64,000 nucleotides of DNA, taken from Opitutia bacterium UBA4506. GTDB taxonomy: Bacteria; Verrucomicrobiota; Verrucomicrobiia; Opitutales; Puniceicoccaceae. The stretch is taken from the NCBI GenBank assembly GCA_002388665.1, contig DGMY01000049.1, forward strand, positions 32,441 through 96,440, in the 5' to 3' direction. Within the stretch, counting starts at the first letter, position 1. The number at the start of each line of letters is the position of its first letter. Position numbers and translations under genes: made by a program. Below, piece after piece: positions 1-7,623 of the stretch. The notes under the pieces were generated by a model that was not told where the DNA came from, made no database searches, and was given only the letters and a program-made list of their open reading frames with translations.

Positions 1-132
1 CTCGGCCGCTTTCGATTTCACATTTTGCCGAGTCATCTCGGAAACCTCAGGAGAATTCCTCAAGGCCAGTGAAACTGTCATCGGACTGACCTTCAGGGCC
101 TTGGCAATATCGCGCTGGGATACTTTTGTCAT
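1..132 (-). CDS. LacI-family transcriptional regulator, N-terminal part
   Basis: The first 44 codons of a gene that runs off the left edge of the window, read on the minus strand from an ATG at 132. The translation begins MTKVSQRDIAKALKVSPMTV and continues through the serine/leucine-rich recognition helix and hinge start that mark LacI/GalR helix-turn-helix domains. The sugar-binding domain lies outside the window. It is divergent from the sugar-catabolic operon starting about 30 bases away, so by family precedent it is probably a local, sugar-responsive regulator of that operon. The inducer cannot be told from this fragment. The very short gap leaves little room for a promoter upstream of the TTG start of the next gene. 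Confidence 0.88.
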   Translation of the reverse strand, partial: MTKVSQRDIAKALKVSPMTVSLALRNSPEVSEMTRQNVKSKAAE

Positions 133-162
133 CGCGTCTTTACAGATAAAGTACAGGAGGCT

Positions 163-1293
163 TTGTCGGCAACCGTAGAAATCGATTTTATGAGAATCGA
201 ACCCAAGAAAATCATAATGCGAGTAAGAGAGACCCCCACCCGTGAGTTGGCACTGGCGATTGCGAAGAAGCACAAGGCCGTGCACCGGAACTTTGATCAC
301 TATGCGGGAGTTGTGACGATGCACGGATTGGCCAGGATCGCCACCGAGGCCGATGCTGACGTTGACAGCTGCAGGGACATCGTCGCAGAGGTAGCTCCCT
401 ACGCAGACGGGGAGAGGGAATGGAACGCCAATTTCCCGAACTACTATTGTGGAGGCAACGCTACTGCTTGGTTGTTCAAGGAAGGGCTGTTGCCAGACGC
501 CTTGGGCACGATTGAACACTACGCCGATGAGATCCTCAACGTGGCGCCGAGGAGTTCCGACGGGATCCTAACGATGGTCCGCGGAACGAATCAGCAGAAG
601 ATCTGGATCGACGTAGCCTTTGCGGTGACCCCCTTCCTGGTTTTTGCCGGAGTTGCGATGGGTCGGGAAGACTACCTACGTGAAGCGTACCTTCAGACAA
701 GTAAGATGGTCGAAATTTTCCGGAATACGGAGACGGGACTGCTCCATCAATCCCGGGATTTTAACGGACCCGGGAAACTGTCGGAGGACCACTGGAGTCG
801 AGGAAATGGCTGGGGGGCGTACGCTCTTGCTGAACTGGCGCTCGAACTGCCGGTCGGGCATCCATTGAAAAAGCACTCGGTAGAGATGCTGCTAGACCTG
901 ATCGATAGCGCATTGAACTATCAGGATAGGAACGGACTTTGGCATCAGGAAATGTCGGATCTGGATAGCCGCGGATCCTACGTGGAAACCTCGGGATCCG
1001 GACTCTTGCTCTACGCCGTAGGGCGCTGCCTCGAAGCCGGGATTGGAAAACCTGAGTGGAGAACGGCCTTTACGCGGGGATTATCTGGGCTTTTGGATTA
1101 CATCACCGAAGACCTGGATATTTTTCACACCTGTCGCGGCTGCTTGTGCCCCGGTGGCGGGAGTAAGTTGGAGTACCGGGCGATGGCTCCGGTCAGAAAT
1201 GATGTTCACGCGTTTGGTCCGTATGTGCTAGCATTCGGTCAGGCATCCCGTATTGGCATTGAAAATACTTCGGAGTTAAAGATAGATGAATAA
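163..1293 (+). CDS. Glycoside hydrolase family 105 (unsaturated uronyl hydrolase)
   Basis: A 376-residue GH105/YteR-like protein. The family removes the 4,5-unsaturated uronic acid left at the non-reducing end of oligosaccharides by polysaccharide lyases. Seen in the sequence: the IWIDVAFAVTPFL segment, carrying the Asp expected to be catalytic, and HWSRGNGWGAYALAE, matching the W-R-G-N-G-W substrate-site motif. There is no signal peptide, so it should act in the cytoplasm on imported oligosaccharides. The TTG at 163 is only two bases after an AGGAGG-like run (154-160), which is too close for a normal ribosome site. ATG at 190 or 217 are alternative starts. It overlaps the next gene by 8 bases. 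The exact polymer (rhamnogalacturonan, ulvan or a glycosaminoglycan) cannot be decided. Confidence 0.88.
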   Translation: MSATVEIDFMRIEPKKIIMRVRETPTRELALAIAKKHKAVHRNFDHYAGVVTMHGLARIATEADADVDSCRDIVAEVAPYADGEREWNANFPNYYCGGNATAWLFKEGLLPDALGTIEHYADEILNVAPRSSDGILTMVRGTNQQKIWIDVAFAVTPFLVFAGVAMGREDYLREAYLQTSKMVEIFRNTETGLLHQSRDFNGPGKLSEDHWSRGNGWGAYALAELALELPVGHPLKKHSVEMLLDLIDSALNYQDRNGLWHQEMSDLDSRGSYVETSGSGLLLYAVGRCLEAGIGKPEWRTAFTRGLSGLLDYITEDLDIFHTCRGCLCPGGGSKLEYRAMAPVRNDVHAFGPYVLAFGQASRIGIENTSELKIDE

Positions 1294-2023
1294 CGAAAAA
1301 CAAATCCCGGGTATGAATCTCGACGCCTTTCGGGAGTCGAGATCGGAAGATCGTGAATTGGAGAAGTTTCCCATTTCGGTTGCTGAACTGTGCGAGCGCT
1401 ATGAAGCGCTGTTCACCGCGGCGGTCAATGATGTCCTGCGGGAGAGGAATCTCACCCACCAAACGCTACCGAATCATATCCTTCCGTTGCTTGACGGGAT
1501 GAAGGTGGCAGGACCCATTTTTACCATTAAAGGGGCCAAGAGCCTCCTGGTTCGAGACGAGATGAAGGAACGGGCTCAGATGTTGGAATCGATTCCCCGG
1601 GACCATGTGGTCGTATGGGATACCAGCGACGACAACGAGTCTGCCCAATGGGGAGAGGTGATGACAATGGCTTCAAAGCGTCGTGGATGCCGAGGTGCGA
1701 TTGTCGACGGAGGAGTGCGCGATACCGATCGGGTTTTATCCCAGGATTTTCCGGTCTTCGTTAAATATCGCACTTCAAATGGAATGCTCGGTCGATTTCG
1801 CATCACTGATTGGGAGATCCCGGTGCGGATTGGAGAAGTCGATATTTTCCCGGGGGATGTCGTCTTTGGAGATATTGACGGAGCCCTGATCATTCCACGG
1901 GATATCGCCTACGATGTACTCCTCCGGGCGGAAGAGATTGTCGCGGGCGAAAGCGAACTGATTCGCTGGGTCCAATACGGGATGTCGACGGAGGAGATCG
2001 TCGCCAAAGGCGGCTATTTCTAA
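1286..2023 (+). CDS. RraA-like / HMG-aldolase family protein
   Basis: A 245-residue member of the RraA / 4-hydroxy-4-methyl-2-oxoglutarate aldolase family. The diagnostic part is GEVMTMASKRRGCRGAIVDG followed by GVRD, the divalent-metal and oxo-acid binding loop of class II pyruvate aldolases of this type. The start overlaps the end of the GH105 gene (ATGAATAAC at 1286), so translation is probably coupled. In this operon a cytosolic 2-oxo-acid aldolase acting on a deoxy-keto sugar acid is more likely than the RNase E inhibitor role of E. coli RraA, but that is inference from context. It could also be a lyase or decarboxylase of the same fold. Confidence 0.8.
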   Translation: MNNEKQIPGMNLDAFRESRSEDRELEKFPISVAELCERYEALFTAAVNDVLRERNLTHQTLPNHILPLLDGMKVAGPIFTIKGAKSLLVRDEMKERAQMLESIPRDHVVVWDTSDDNESAQWGEVMTMASKRRGCRGAIVDGGVRDTDRVLSQDFPVFVKYRTSNGMLGRFRITDWEIPVRIGEVDIFPGDVVFGDIDGALIIPRDIAYDVLLRAEEIVAGESELIRWVQYGMSTEEIVAKGGYF

Positions 2024-2069
2024 CCCTGAAATTTTAACTCAACTACAATTACAGAAACCCAAAAAAATC

Positions 2070-2774
2070 ATGAAAGATCTCACAAATAAAGTTATCGTTA
2101 TCACAGGTGCCTCCAGCGGAATTGGTAGTGCGGCAGCCCTCCAGTTTGCCGAGCGTGGGAGTAAGGTAATTCTTCTATCGCGAACCGCAGAGAAGTTGAA
2201 AGATGTTGCCGACGAAGTATCGGCTCTCGGGGCTGAGGTGCTGTGCATCTCGACCGATGTATCTTCCGAGAAATCAGTCCAATCCGCCTTCAATCAGATT
2301 GAGAAAAAATTCGGTCAGATCGACATCCTGATCAACAATGCAGGGGTTGGTTTTGCAACCGATCTGTCGACTTGTTCCCTCGAGGACTACCGGAAGATCA
2401 TTGATACCAACATCACTGGCGTATTTCTATGCACACGGGCGGTTTTGCCCGGCATGAAAGAGAGGCAATTCGGCCATATCGTGAATGTGTCTTCGATCGT
2501 CGGCAAGGTAGCCAATCCTGGTGCACCGCTGTATTGTGCGAGTAAGCACGGGCTCAACGGCTACAATTCCGGACTCCAACAACAGGTGGCGAAAGATAAC
2601 ATCCTTGTGTCAACCGTATCTCCGTCCGCGGTGGATACCGCCTACTGGGATGGACGGGATGTCGACAGAAGTAAGTTTCTCAAGGCCGAGGAAGTCGCAA
2701 ACGCCATCCTCTTTGTTGTCTCGCAACCAGACGGTGTCCTGATCAAGGACATTGATCTCACTGCACAGCGGTAG
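2070..2774 (+). CDS. Short-chain dehydrogenase/reductase
   Basis: A 234-residue classical SDR. It shows the Rossmann cofactor motif TGASSGIG near the N terminus, the NNAG motif after the fourth beta strand, and the catalytic YCASK (YxxxK) segment preceded by the VNVSSIVG serine region. Its length matches the core SDR domain. It lies 46 bases after the RraA-like gene and 39 bases before the lyase gene, all on one strand. It is probably an NAD(P)-dependent oxidoreductase for a sugar acid or keto-sugar made by the neighbouring enzymes. The substrate cannot be read from the sequence. Confidence 0.88.
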   Translation: MKDLTNKVIVITGASSGIGSAAALQFAERGSKVILLSRTAEKLKDVADEVSALGAEVLCISTDVSSEKSVQSAFNQIEKKFGQIDILINNAGVGFATDLSTCSLEDYRKIIDTNITGVFLCTRAVLPGMKERQFGHIVNVSSIVGKVANPGAPLYCASKHGLNGYNSGLQQQVAKDNILVSTVSPSAVDTAYWDGRDVDRSKFLKAEEVANAILFVVSQPDGVLIKDIDLTAQR

Positions 2775-2813
2775 ATCGCTACGAATCGATAGAGGAGCCC
2801 CATCAACCTGACA

Positions 2814-4868
2814 ATGAGCCAATTCTTTAACGAATCCGAACGGGAGGCGTTCAACTCAATTCGCCGAACCGATCCCGTTGCACGAGAACTCCTTTGGTCC
2901 CTGCAAGGACGGGTGAAAGCCCGTGCGGAATGGCCTTCGTTGAGTCCTCCGGGAACCACTACGCAGTGGTGGCACCATGTGTCGGAGTTTCTTACGGATG
3001 CAGCTCTGGCGGTGAATCTTAAGAAAGACGAACGGATAGAGGGGTGGCTTCGATCCGCCACCCTCTCGGTGGTGCGTCGTCCGATCGAGGACTGGGTCGG
3101 TCCGTGGTTTCGCGACCATGATCCCTCGGACCGGAAAGGCCATCTCGAAACGGCTCACCTTTCGTGGTCTGTAGCGGTGGTTCTCGACCTCGCCCCTCAT
3201 ATCTTTACCGAGAGTGAGATCAGCGAGATCCGGGAGGCACTCAAAGAAAAGGGAATCGAACTTTGCAAGAGTTGGCTTGGAAAAGTAAACCGCCTCATGA
3301 ACTGGCGCAGTGTGCTGACCGCAGGTGTGGCCGTGGCGGCTGCAGTTTTGGACGATGAAGACTCCATTCAGTTCGCGGTAGAAGTCTATCAGCAGTGCGC
3401 GGAGATGTTCCAGGAAGACGGCACAAGCGGCGAATCGCTCCAGTACGCAAATTATTCGGCCTATCCTCTGATGTTGACCTGGGAGGCTCTCGTACGATCC
3501 CGTCCAGAGCTTCGTTCCCGGTTGTCACTCGCACCGATGATTCGTATGAGCCGTTGGCAGGCAGCGAGCTTCTTCTATCAGAAACCTCTCTCAGGATGGG
3601 GGAGTTGCCCCCTCCCGAGGAGTGCCAACTTCAATGATTCGGCCGCTGTCTTTCGGCCGTCAGCTGATCTTTTGTTGCATTGGGCAGTCCGTGGGCAAGA
3701 CGACTTTCCGAAGGAAGCAGGTCTCGCACGGTGGGTGTTTGAGAAGTCTTATCGGCCACTGACGAGCGCCGGGGTTCACGACCGAGCCAGCTTCGGCTTT
3801 GTGTCGGATTTTGGATTTCTATCGATCCCCTTGCTGGCAGCCTCGGCGGACAAAATTTCGCCGCCAGATGCGGGAGTGGATCTCACAGTAGGCTTCGATT
3901 GCGGAGATATGATCACCCGGGACCAATGGGAGGGTAAAACCATTTTGGCTGTAAAAGGAGTGGATCAACTCCAAAACGGTCCGAACCATTTCCATCAAGA
4001 TTTGAACAGTTTCATCCTCGTTCACAACCGGGAGCGTCTCTTGGTTGACCCAGGGCACTCCTGTTACAGGAATCTCATTCACTCTCAGGTAGAGATGAAG
4101 ACCTACACTCACAACACCTGTCATTTCTTTGTCTCTTCCACTGGAAAAGTAGTCGATCAACGGTTCTCTACCAAACGTCATATAAATTTGGAGACGGGCG
4201 AACTTGAGCCTCCGGTGGATCGGGGAGGGGACCGTCTTCTCCTCGAACGGGATGGTGACGTGAGCATCATGGGTTGTGATGCGGCTCGAGCCTATGGAGA
4301 GCCAATTGAAGAGTTTAGCCGGTTCTGGGTATCTTGTGGACCTCACGTTTTATTTCTCGTCGATCGAGTACGTGCTTCGGAGCCTGTCTCTACAGTGTGG
4401 AACTTCCTCTTGAATGATCGCGATGGACAGTTGGAGGAAAATATAGTTCCTCCGGATCGATTTGTCGCACGCCGCGGTTCCGCCGGAATGAAAGTATTTC
4501 ATTGTGGAGAAGGAACCTTGATCGGTCCAGAGCACGCGTATGTGCATGATGCCTACCACCCACTTCCCGGCCAGGTCGGTGAGGGGAGACCCGGTAGCGG
4601 AATGCTATTGCACTTTCGCGATAGAAATCCAAAAACGCTGCATCTCTCCGTTCATGCGATTTGTGTAGATGACTACGGACAGATTGCCGGTTGGCACCTG
4701 AGAAAGGAACCGGGCTATGCCGCGGTGCTTGAGGACCCGACCGGGCAGAAACACTATCGAATTAAAATTGAATCTGACGACCGGTTTCTCGTGGAAACAG
4801 GATCCGCGCAGAGAAGCTACACCTGTTCGAGTGCCGAATCCGGTAAATGGCATTTTGCCAAACTATAA
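2814..4868 (+). CDS. Heparinase II/III-family polysaccharide lyase
   Basis: A 684-residue protein with an all-alpha toroid N-terminal half (Trp-rich helical repeats to about residue 330) and a C-terminal beta-sandwich half. The sandwich starts around NHFHQDLNSFILVHNRERLL followed by VDPG, the H-x-H-x-D-x-x-S-F pattern typical of heparinase II/III-like lyases (alginate, heparan and related PL families). The family cleaves uronic-acid polymers by beta-elimination, giving the unsaturated ends that GH105 removes. No signal peptide is visible, so an oligosaccharide lyase acting inside the cell is likely. It is the central enzyme of the operon. The PL family number and substrate cannot be assigned by eye. 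Confidence 0.8.
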   Translation: MSQFFNESEREAFNSIRRTDPVARELLWSLQGRVKARAEWPSLSPPGTTTQWWHHVSEFLTDAALAVNLKKDERIEGWLRSATLSVVRRPIEDWVGPWFRDHDPSDRKGHLETAHLSWSVAVVLDLAPHIFTESEISEIREALKEKGIELCKSWLGKVNRLMNWRSVLTAGVAVAAAVLDDEDSIQFAVEVYQQCAEMFQEDGTSGESLQYANYSAYPLMLTWEALVRSRPELRSRLSLAPMIRMSRWQAASFFYQKPLSGWGSCPLPRSANFNDSAAVFRPSADLLLHWAVRGQDDFPKEAGLARWVFEKSYRPLTSAGVHDRASFGFVSDFGFLSIPLLAASADKISPPDAGVDLTVGFDCGDMITRDQWEGKTILAVKGVDQLQNGPNHFHQDLNSFILVHNRERLLVDPGHSCYRNLIHSQVEMKTYTHNTCHFFVSSTGKVVDQRFSTKRHINLETGELEPPVDRGGDRLLLERDGDVSIMGCDAARAYGEPIEEFSRFWVSCGPHVLFLVDRVRASEPVSTVWNFLLNDRDGQLEENIVPPDRFVARRGSAGMKVFHCGEGTLIGPEHAYVHDAYHPLPGQVGEGRPGSGMLLHFRDRNPKTLHLSVHAICVDDYGQIAGWHLRKEPGYAAVLEDPTGQKHYRIKIESDDRFLVETGSAQRSYTCSSAESGKWHFAKL

Positions 4869-4886
4869 TCTGATAAGGATATCCAA

Positions 4887-5903
4887 ATGAAATCGAGCTA
4901 CTATGAAGGAAACCGGACGTTTTCGGTTCAATCCAGCAATCCGGTTGCCCCGGGAGTCGGAGAGGTGCGCCTGGATGTTGCCTACTGCGGTATCTGTGGA
5001 ACTGATCTCCATATTTTCCACGGTGCGATGGACCAGCGAGTCGACTTCCCGCAATCCATCGGTCACGAGGCCTCCGCAACTGTCGCCGAAATTGGTGAGG
5101 GGGTTCACGGCTTTGAGGTCGGCGATCCCGTTGTTGTACGGCCTCTCGACAATCGATTGGAAACCGAGGCGGATCGGGGGTATAGCCACATATGTAAGGA
5201 TTTGAAGTTTATTGGGATTGATTCTCCTGGGGCATTCCAAAACTCATGGACGGTACCGGCATTTGCCCTACACAAAATTCCTGTGGGCACCGATCTGAAG
5301 CTCGCTGCGCTGACAGAGCCTCTGGCAGTTGCTTGTCACGACGTTCGTATCGGAGAAGTTCAGTCTGGCGAGATGGTAGTGGTCCTAGGCGGTGGTCCGA
5401 TTGGCATCCTGATCGCCCTGGTCGCGAAAGCGAGGGGAGCACGGGTCGTTCTTTCCGAACTCAATCGCACCCGGATCGAGTTCGCCCAAAGTGTCGGCAT
5501 CGAAGCGGTGAACCCTCTCGAGACGAACCTTGCCGAACTTTGCCAGAGAATGACATCGGGTCGAGGCGCCGATGTGGTCTTCGAGGTATCCGGTGCGAAA
5601 GCGGCTGCTCTTTCGATGACCGAGCTGCTATCGATTCGCGGGCGCATGGTGGTTGTGGCGATCTATCCTACACCAACAGAGATTGATCTGTTTCAATTTT
5701 TCTGGAAGGAGCTCCAGTTGAGAGGGGCGAGGGTCTATGAGAAAGAGGACTACGAGGAAGCGATTTCTCTGATTGCGAGCGGCGCACTTCCGATCGGGAA
5801 GATGATTACAGACGTGGTTCCACTCGAAGGGATTCAACGAGCATTTGACAGTCTGGCCAGTTCGCAGAACGCGATGAAGGTCCTGATTGATTGCCGGAAG
5901 TAG
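4887..5903 (+). CDS. Zinc-type alcohol dehydrogenase (MDR), structural-zinc cysteines missing
   Basis: A 338-residue medium-chain dehydrogenase. The catalytic zinc site is intact: CGICGTDLH (Cys37), GHE (His60, Glu61) and LTEPLAVACH. The NAD-binding motif is VVLGGGPIGI. The lobe that normally carries four cysteines reads PLDNRLETEADRGYSHICKD, keeping only Cys103. The structural zinc is therefore probably absent, although the surrounding lobe sequence is kept. It lies 18 bases after the lyase and 28 bases before kduD. It is probably a sugar-acid or polyol dehydrogenase of the same pathway, in the style of threonine or galactitol-phosphate dehydrogenases. Specificity is unknown. Confidence 0.87.
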   Translation: MKSSYYEGNRTFSVQSSNPVAPGVGEVRLDVAYCGICGTDLHIFHGAMDQRVDFPQSIGHEASATVAEIGEGVHGFEVGDPVVVRPLDNRLETEADRGYSHICKDLKFIGIDSPGAFQNSWTVPAFALHKIPVGTDLKLAALTEPLAVACHDVRIGEVQSGEMVVVLGGGPIGILIALVAKARGARVVLSELNRTRIEFAQSVGIEAVNPLETNLAELCQRMTSGRGADVVFEVSGAKAAALSMTELLSIRGRMVVVAIYPTPTEIDLFQFFWKELQLRGARVYEKEDYEEAISLIASGALPIGKMITDVVPLEGIQRAFDSLASSQNAMKVLIDCRK

Positions 5904-5931
5904 TGACAGATGATGGGGGTGAGATATTGTT

Positions 5932-6705
5932 ATGAATCGAATAAATTCTTTATTTGATCTGTCGGGGAAGACCGCAATGGTCACCGGCTGTAAGCGGGGA
6001 ATTGGCAGGGCCATGGCTGTGGCCCTGGCGGAAGCTGGTGCCGACATCGTGGGTGTTAGCGCTACTTTGCCCGGAGAAGGGAGCGAGGTTGGTAACGAGA
6101 TCGAGAAATTGGGTCGTTCATTCTCGGGCTACTCTGCGGATTTCTCGGTTCGCAAGGATCTTTACCGTTTCATCGACGAGGCGAAGAAAGATCATCCTCG
6201 AATTGATATTCTGGTGAACAATGCGGGAACGATCCTAAGAGAACCTGCTATCAATCATTCCGACGAGTACTGGGATAAAGTTCTGGAAACAAATCTGAGC
6301 GCCCAATTCATCCTCAGCCGTGAATTGGGTCGCAGCATGGTTCAAAGGGGGAGTGGAAAGATCATTTTCACCGCGTCTCTCCTCACGTTTCAAGGTGGGA
6401 TCACCGTTCCGGGCTACGCCGCTAGTAAAGGAGGAGTTGGTCAATTGGCGAAAGCCCTCGCGAACGAGTGGTCGGGTAGCGGAGTGAATGTGAACGCTAT
6501 CGCCCCTGGCTACATTGCGACCGACAACACCCGTGCACTTCAGGACGATCCTCGTCGCTCAGAGCAGATCCTGTCGCGGATCCCTTCGGGACGATGGGGC
6601 CATCCGGATGATTTTAAGGGTCCGGTTGTCTTTTTGGCCTCTGCTGCTTCCAACTATGTAGACGGAACCGTTCTATTGGTCGACGGTGGTTGGATGGGGC
6701 GCTAG
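5932..6705 (+). CDS. kduD: 2-deoxy-D-gluconate 3-dehydrogenase / 5-keto-4-deoxyuronate reductase type SDR
   Basis: A 257-residue SDR whose whole length resembles KduD. It has the cofactor site TGCKRGIG, NNAGTILREPA, the catalytic YAASKGG, and the C-terminal stretch from APGYIATDNT through IPSGRWGHPDD to VDGGWMGR that is characteristic of this subfamily. KduD interconverts 2,5-diketo-3-deoxygluconate and 2-keto-3-deoxygluconate, the step that follows release of an unsaturated uronate and its isomerisation by KduI. No kduI, KDG kinase or KDPG aldolase is seen in the window. It is the last gene of the same-strand series. The GC-rich GGCGC-TAG-TGCGCC hairpin at its end lacks a T run. Confidence 0.85.
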   Translation: MNRINSLFDLSGKTAMVTGCKRGIGRAMAVALAEAGADIVGVSATLPGEGSEVGNEIEKLGRSFSGYSADFSVRKDLYRFIDEAKKDHPRIDILVNNAGTILREPAINHSDEYWDKVLETNLSAQFILSRELGRSMVQRGSGKIIFTASLLTFQGGITVPGYAASKGGVGQLAKALANEWSGSGVNVNAIAPGYIATDNTRALQDDPRRSEQILSRIPSGRWGHPDDFKGPVVFLASAASNYVDGTVLLVDGGWMGR

Positions 6706-6932
6706 TGCGCCGATGGCCGAATTGCCGTTTGAAAGTGATTTCTGGCAGGTAAAATTTTCGGTAAACCGCCTGCGTCCGTTCCGAAACGGATATCGTTATG
6801 ATCGACGTTTAGTCTGTAAAAACGGACCGATTGGGAACGGGAGTTACGACAACTGGCTCTGATTTGATCAAATCCCCTATCGCCAAGGTCGGTGCCCCAA
6901 TTCCTGCTCTGGGTAGAGATTCCCTTTAATAG

Positions 6933-7622
6933 TTGATCTTCGCCAAAATCCGTACTGATTGTCAGGGGATGGATCACCCTAGGTTACAAGATTGTCACTC
7001 GGTGAAGGAATCGAGAATCCGGCCGGGTCCGATCGTTTTTTGTGCCATCTGGGGTGCCTTAGTCGGAGCAGGATTGATCGCGCTTGCGATGTATAGTCAT
7101 CGGCCGGGAGGAATCGATGAGGCTCCTTCGAGTTGGCCAGGTAGCGATATCGAACCTGCTCAGGATTCGATGAGATTGGTCATGTTCCTCCATCCACAGT
7201 GCGCTTGTTCCCGGGCAACCCTGGGAGAGCTAGCAGTCTTGATGCGGCGCACCGGAGGCCAACTGAGGGCTGAGGTGAAATTTGTTTTGCCCGAAGGCGA
7301 GTCGGAGGAATGGGTAGAGGGTGATCTCTGGAGGAGCGCTCAGGATATTTCTGGCGTTACAGTGTCGATTGATCAAAACGGAGAAGACGCAGCGACTTTT
7401 GGGGCGGAGACCTCCGGCGCGACCTTGGTCTACGATCAGGCAGGGGCTCTTGTCTTTAGCGGGGGAATCACAGCGGCCCGAGGCCATTTCGGAGATAATA
7501 TCGGACGCCTATCGATAGAAAAGTGGGTTGAGGAAGGGGAAGGGATCAGCGAAACTCCAGTTTTTGGATGTCCATTGGTATCTCCTGAGGACGCGCTTAC
7601 TTTGACCCATCACGAGTCGTAA
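6933..7622 (+). CDS. RedB-like thioredoxin-fold membrane protein
   Basis: A 229-residue protein with one N-terminal membrane helix (about residues 33-55) followed by a periplasmic-type thioredoxin-like domain. The expected active-site position reads LHPQCACSRATLGEL, a C-x-C-S pair (Cys90 and Cys92) and not the usual CxxC. This arrangement resembles proteins annotated as RedB, whose function is not established. The TTG at 6933 gives the full length; ATG at 6969 or GTG at 7002 are possible alternatives, with no convincing ribosome site for any. The stop is one base before the histidine kinase ATG, so the two are almost certainly co-transcribed. A thiol or redox input to the kinase is a reasonable guess, not shown. 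Confidence 0.6.
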   Translation: MIFAKIRTDCQGMDHPRLQDCHSVKESRIRPGPIVFCAIWGALVGAGLIALAMYSHRPGGIDEAPSSWPGSDIEPAQDSMRLVMFLHPQCACSRATLGELAVLMRRTGGQLRAEVKFVLPEGESEEWVEGDLWRSAQDISGVTVSIDQNGEDAATFGAETSGATLVYDQAGALVFSGGITAARGHFGDNIGRLSIEKWVEEGEGISETPVFGCPLVSPEDALTLTHHES

Positions 7623-7623
7623 G

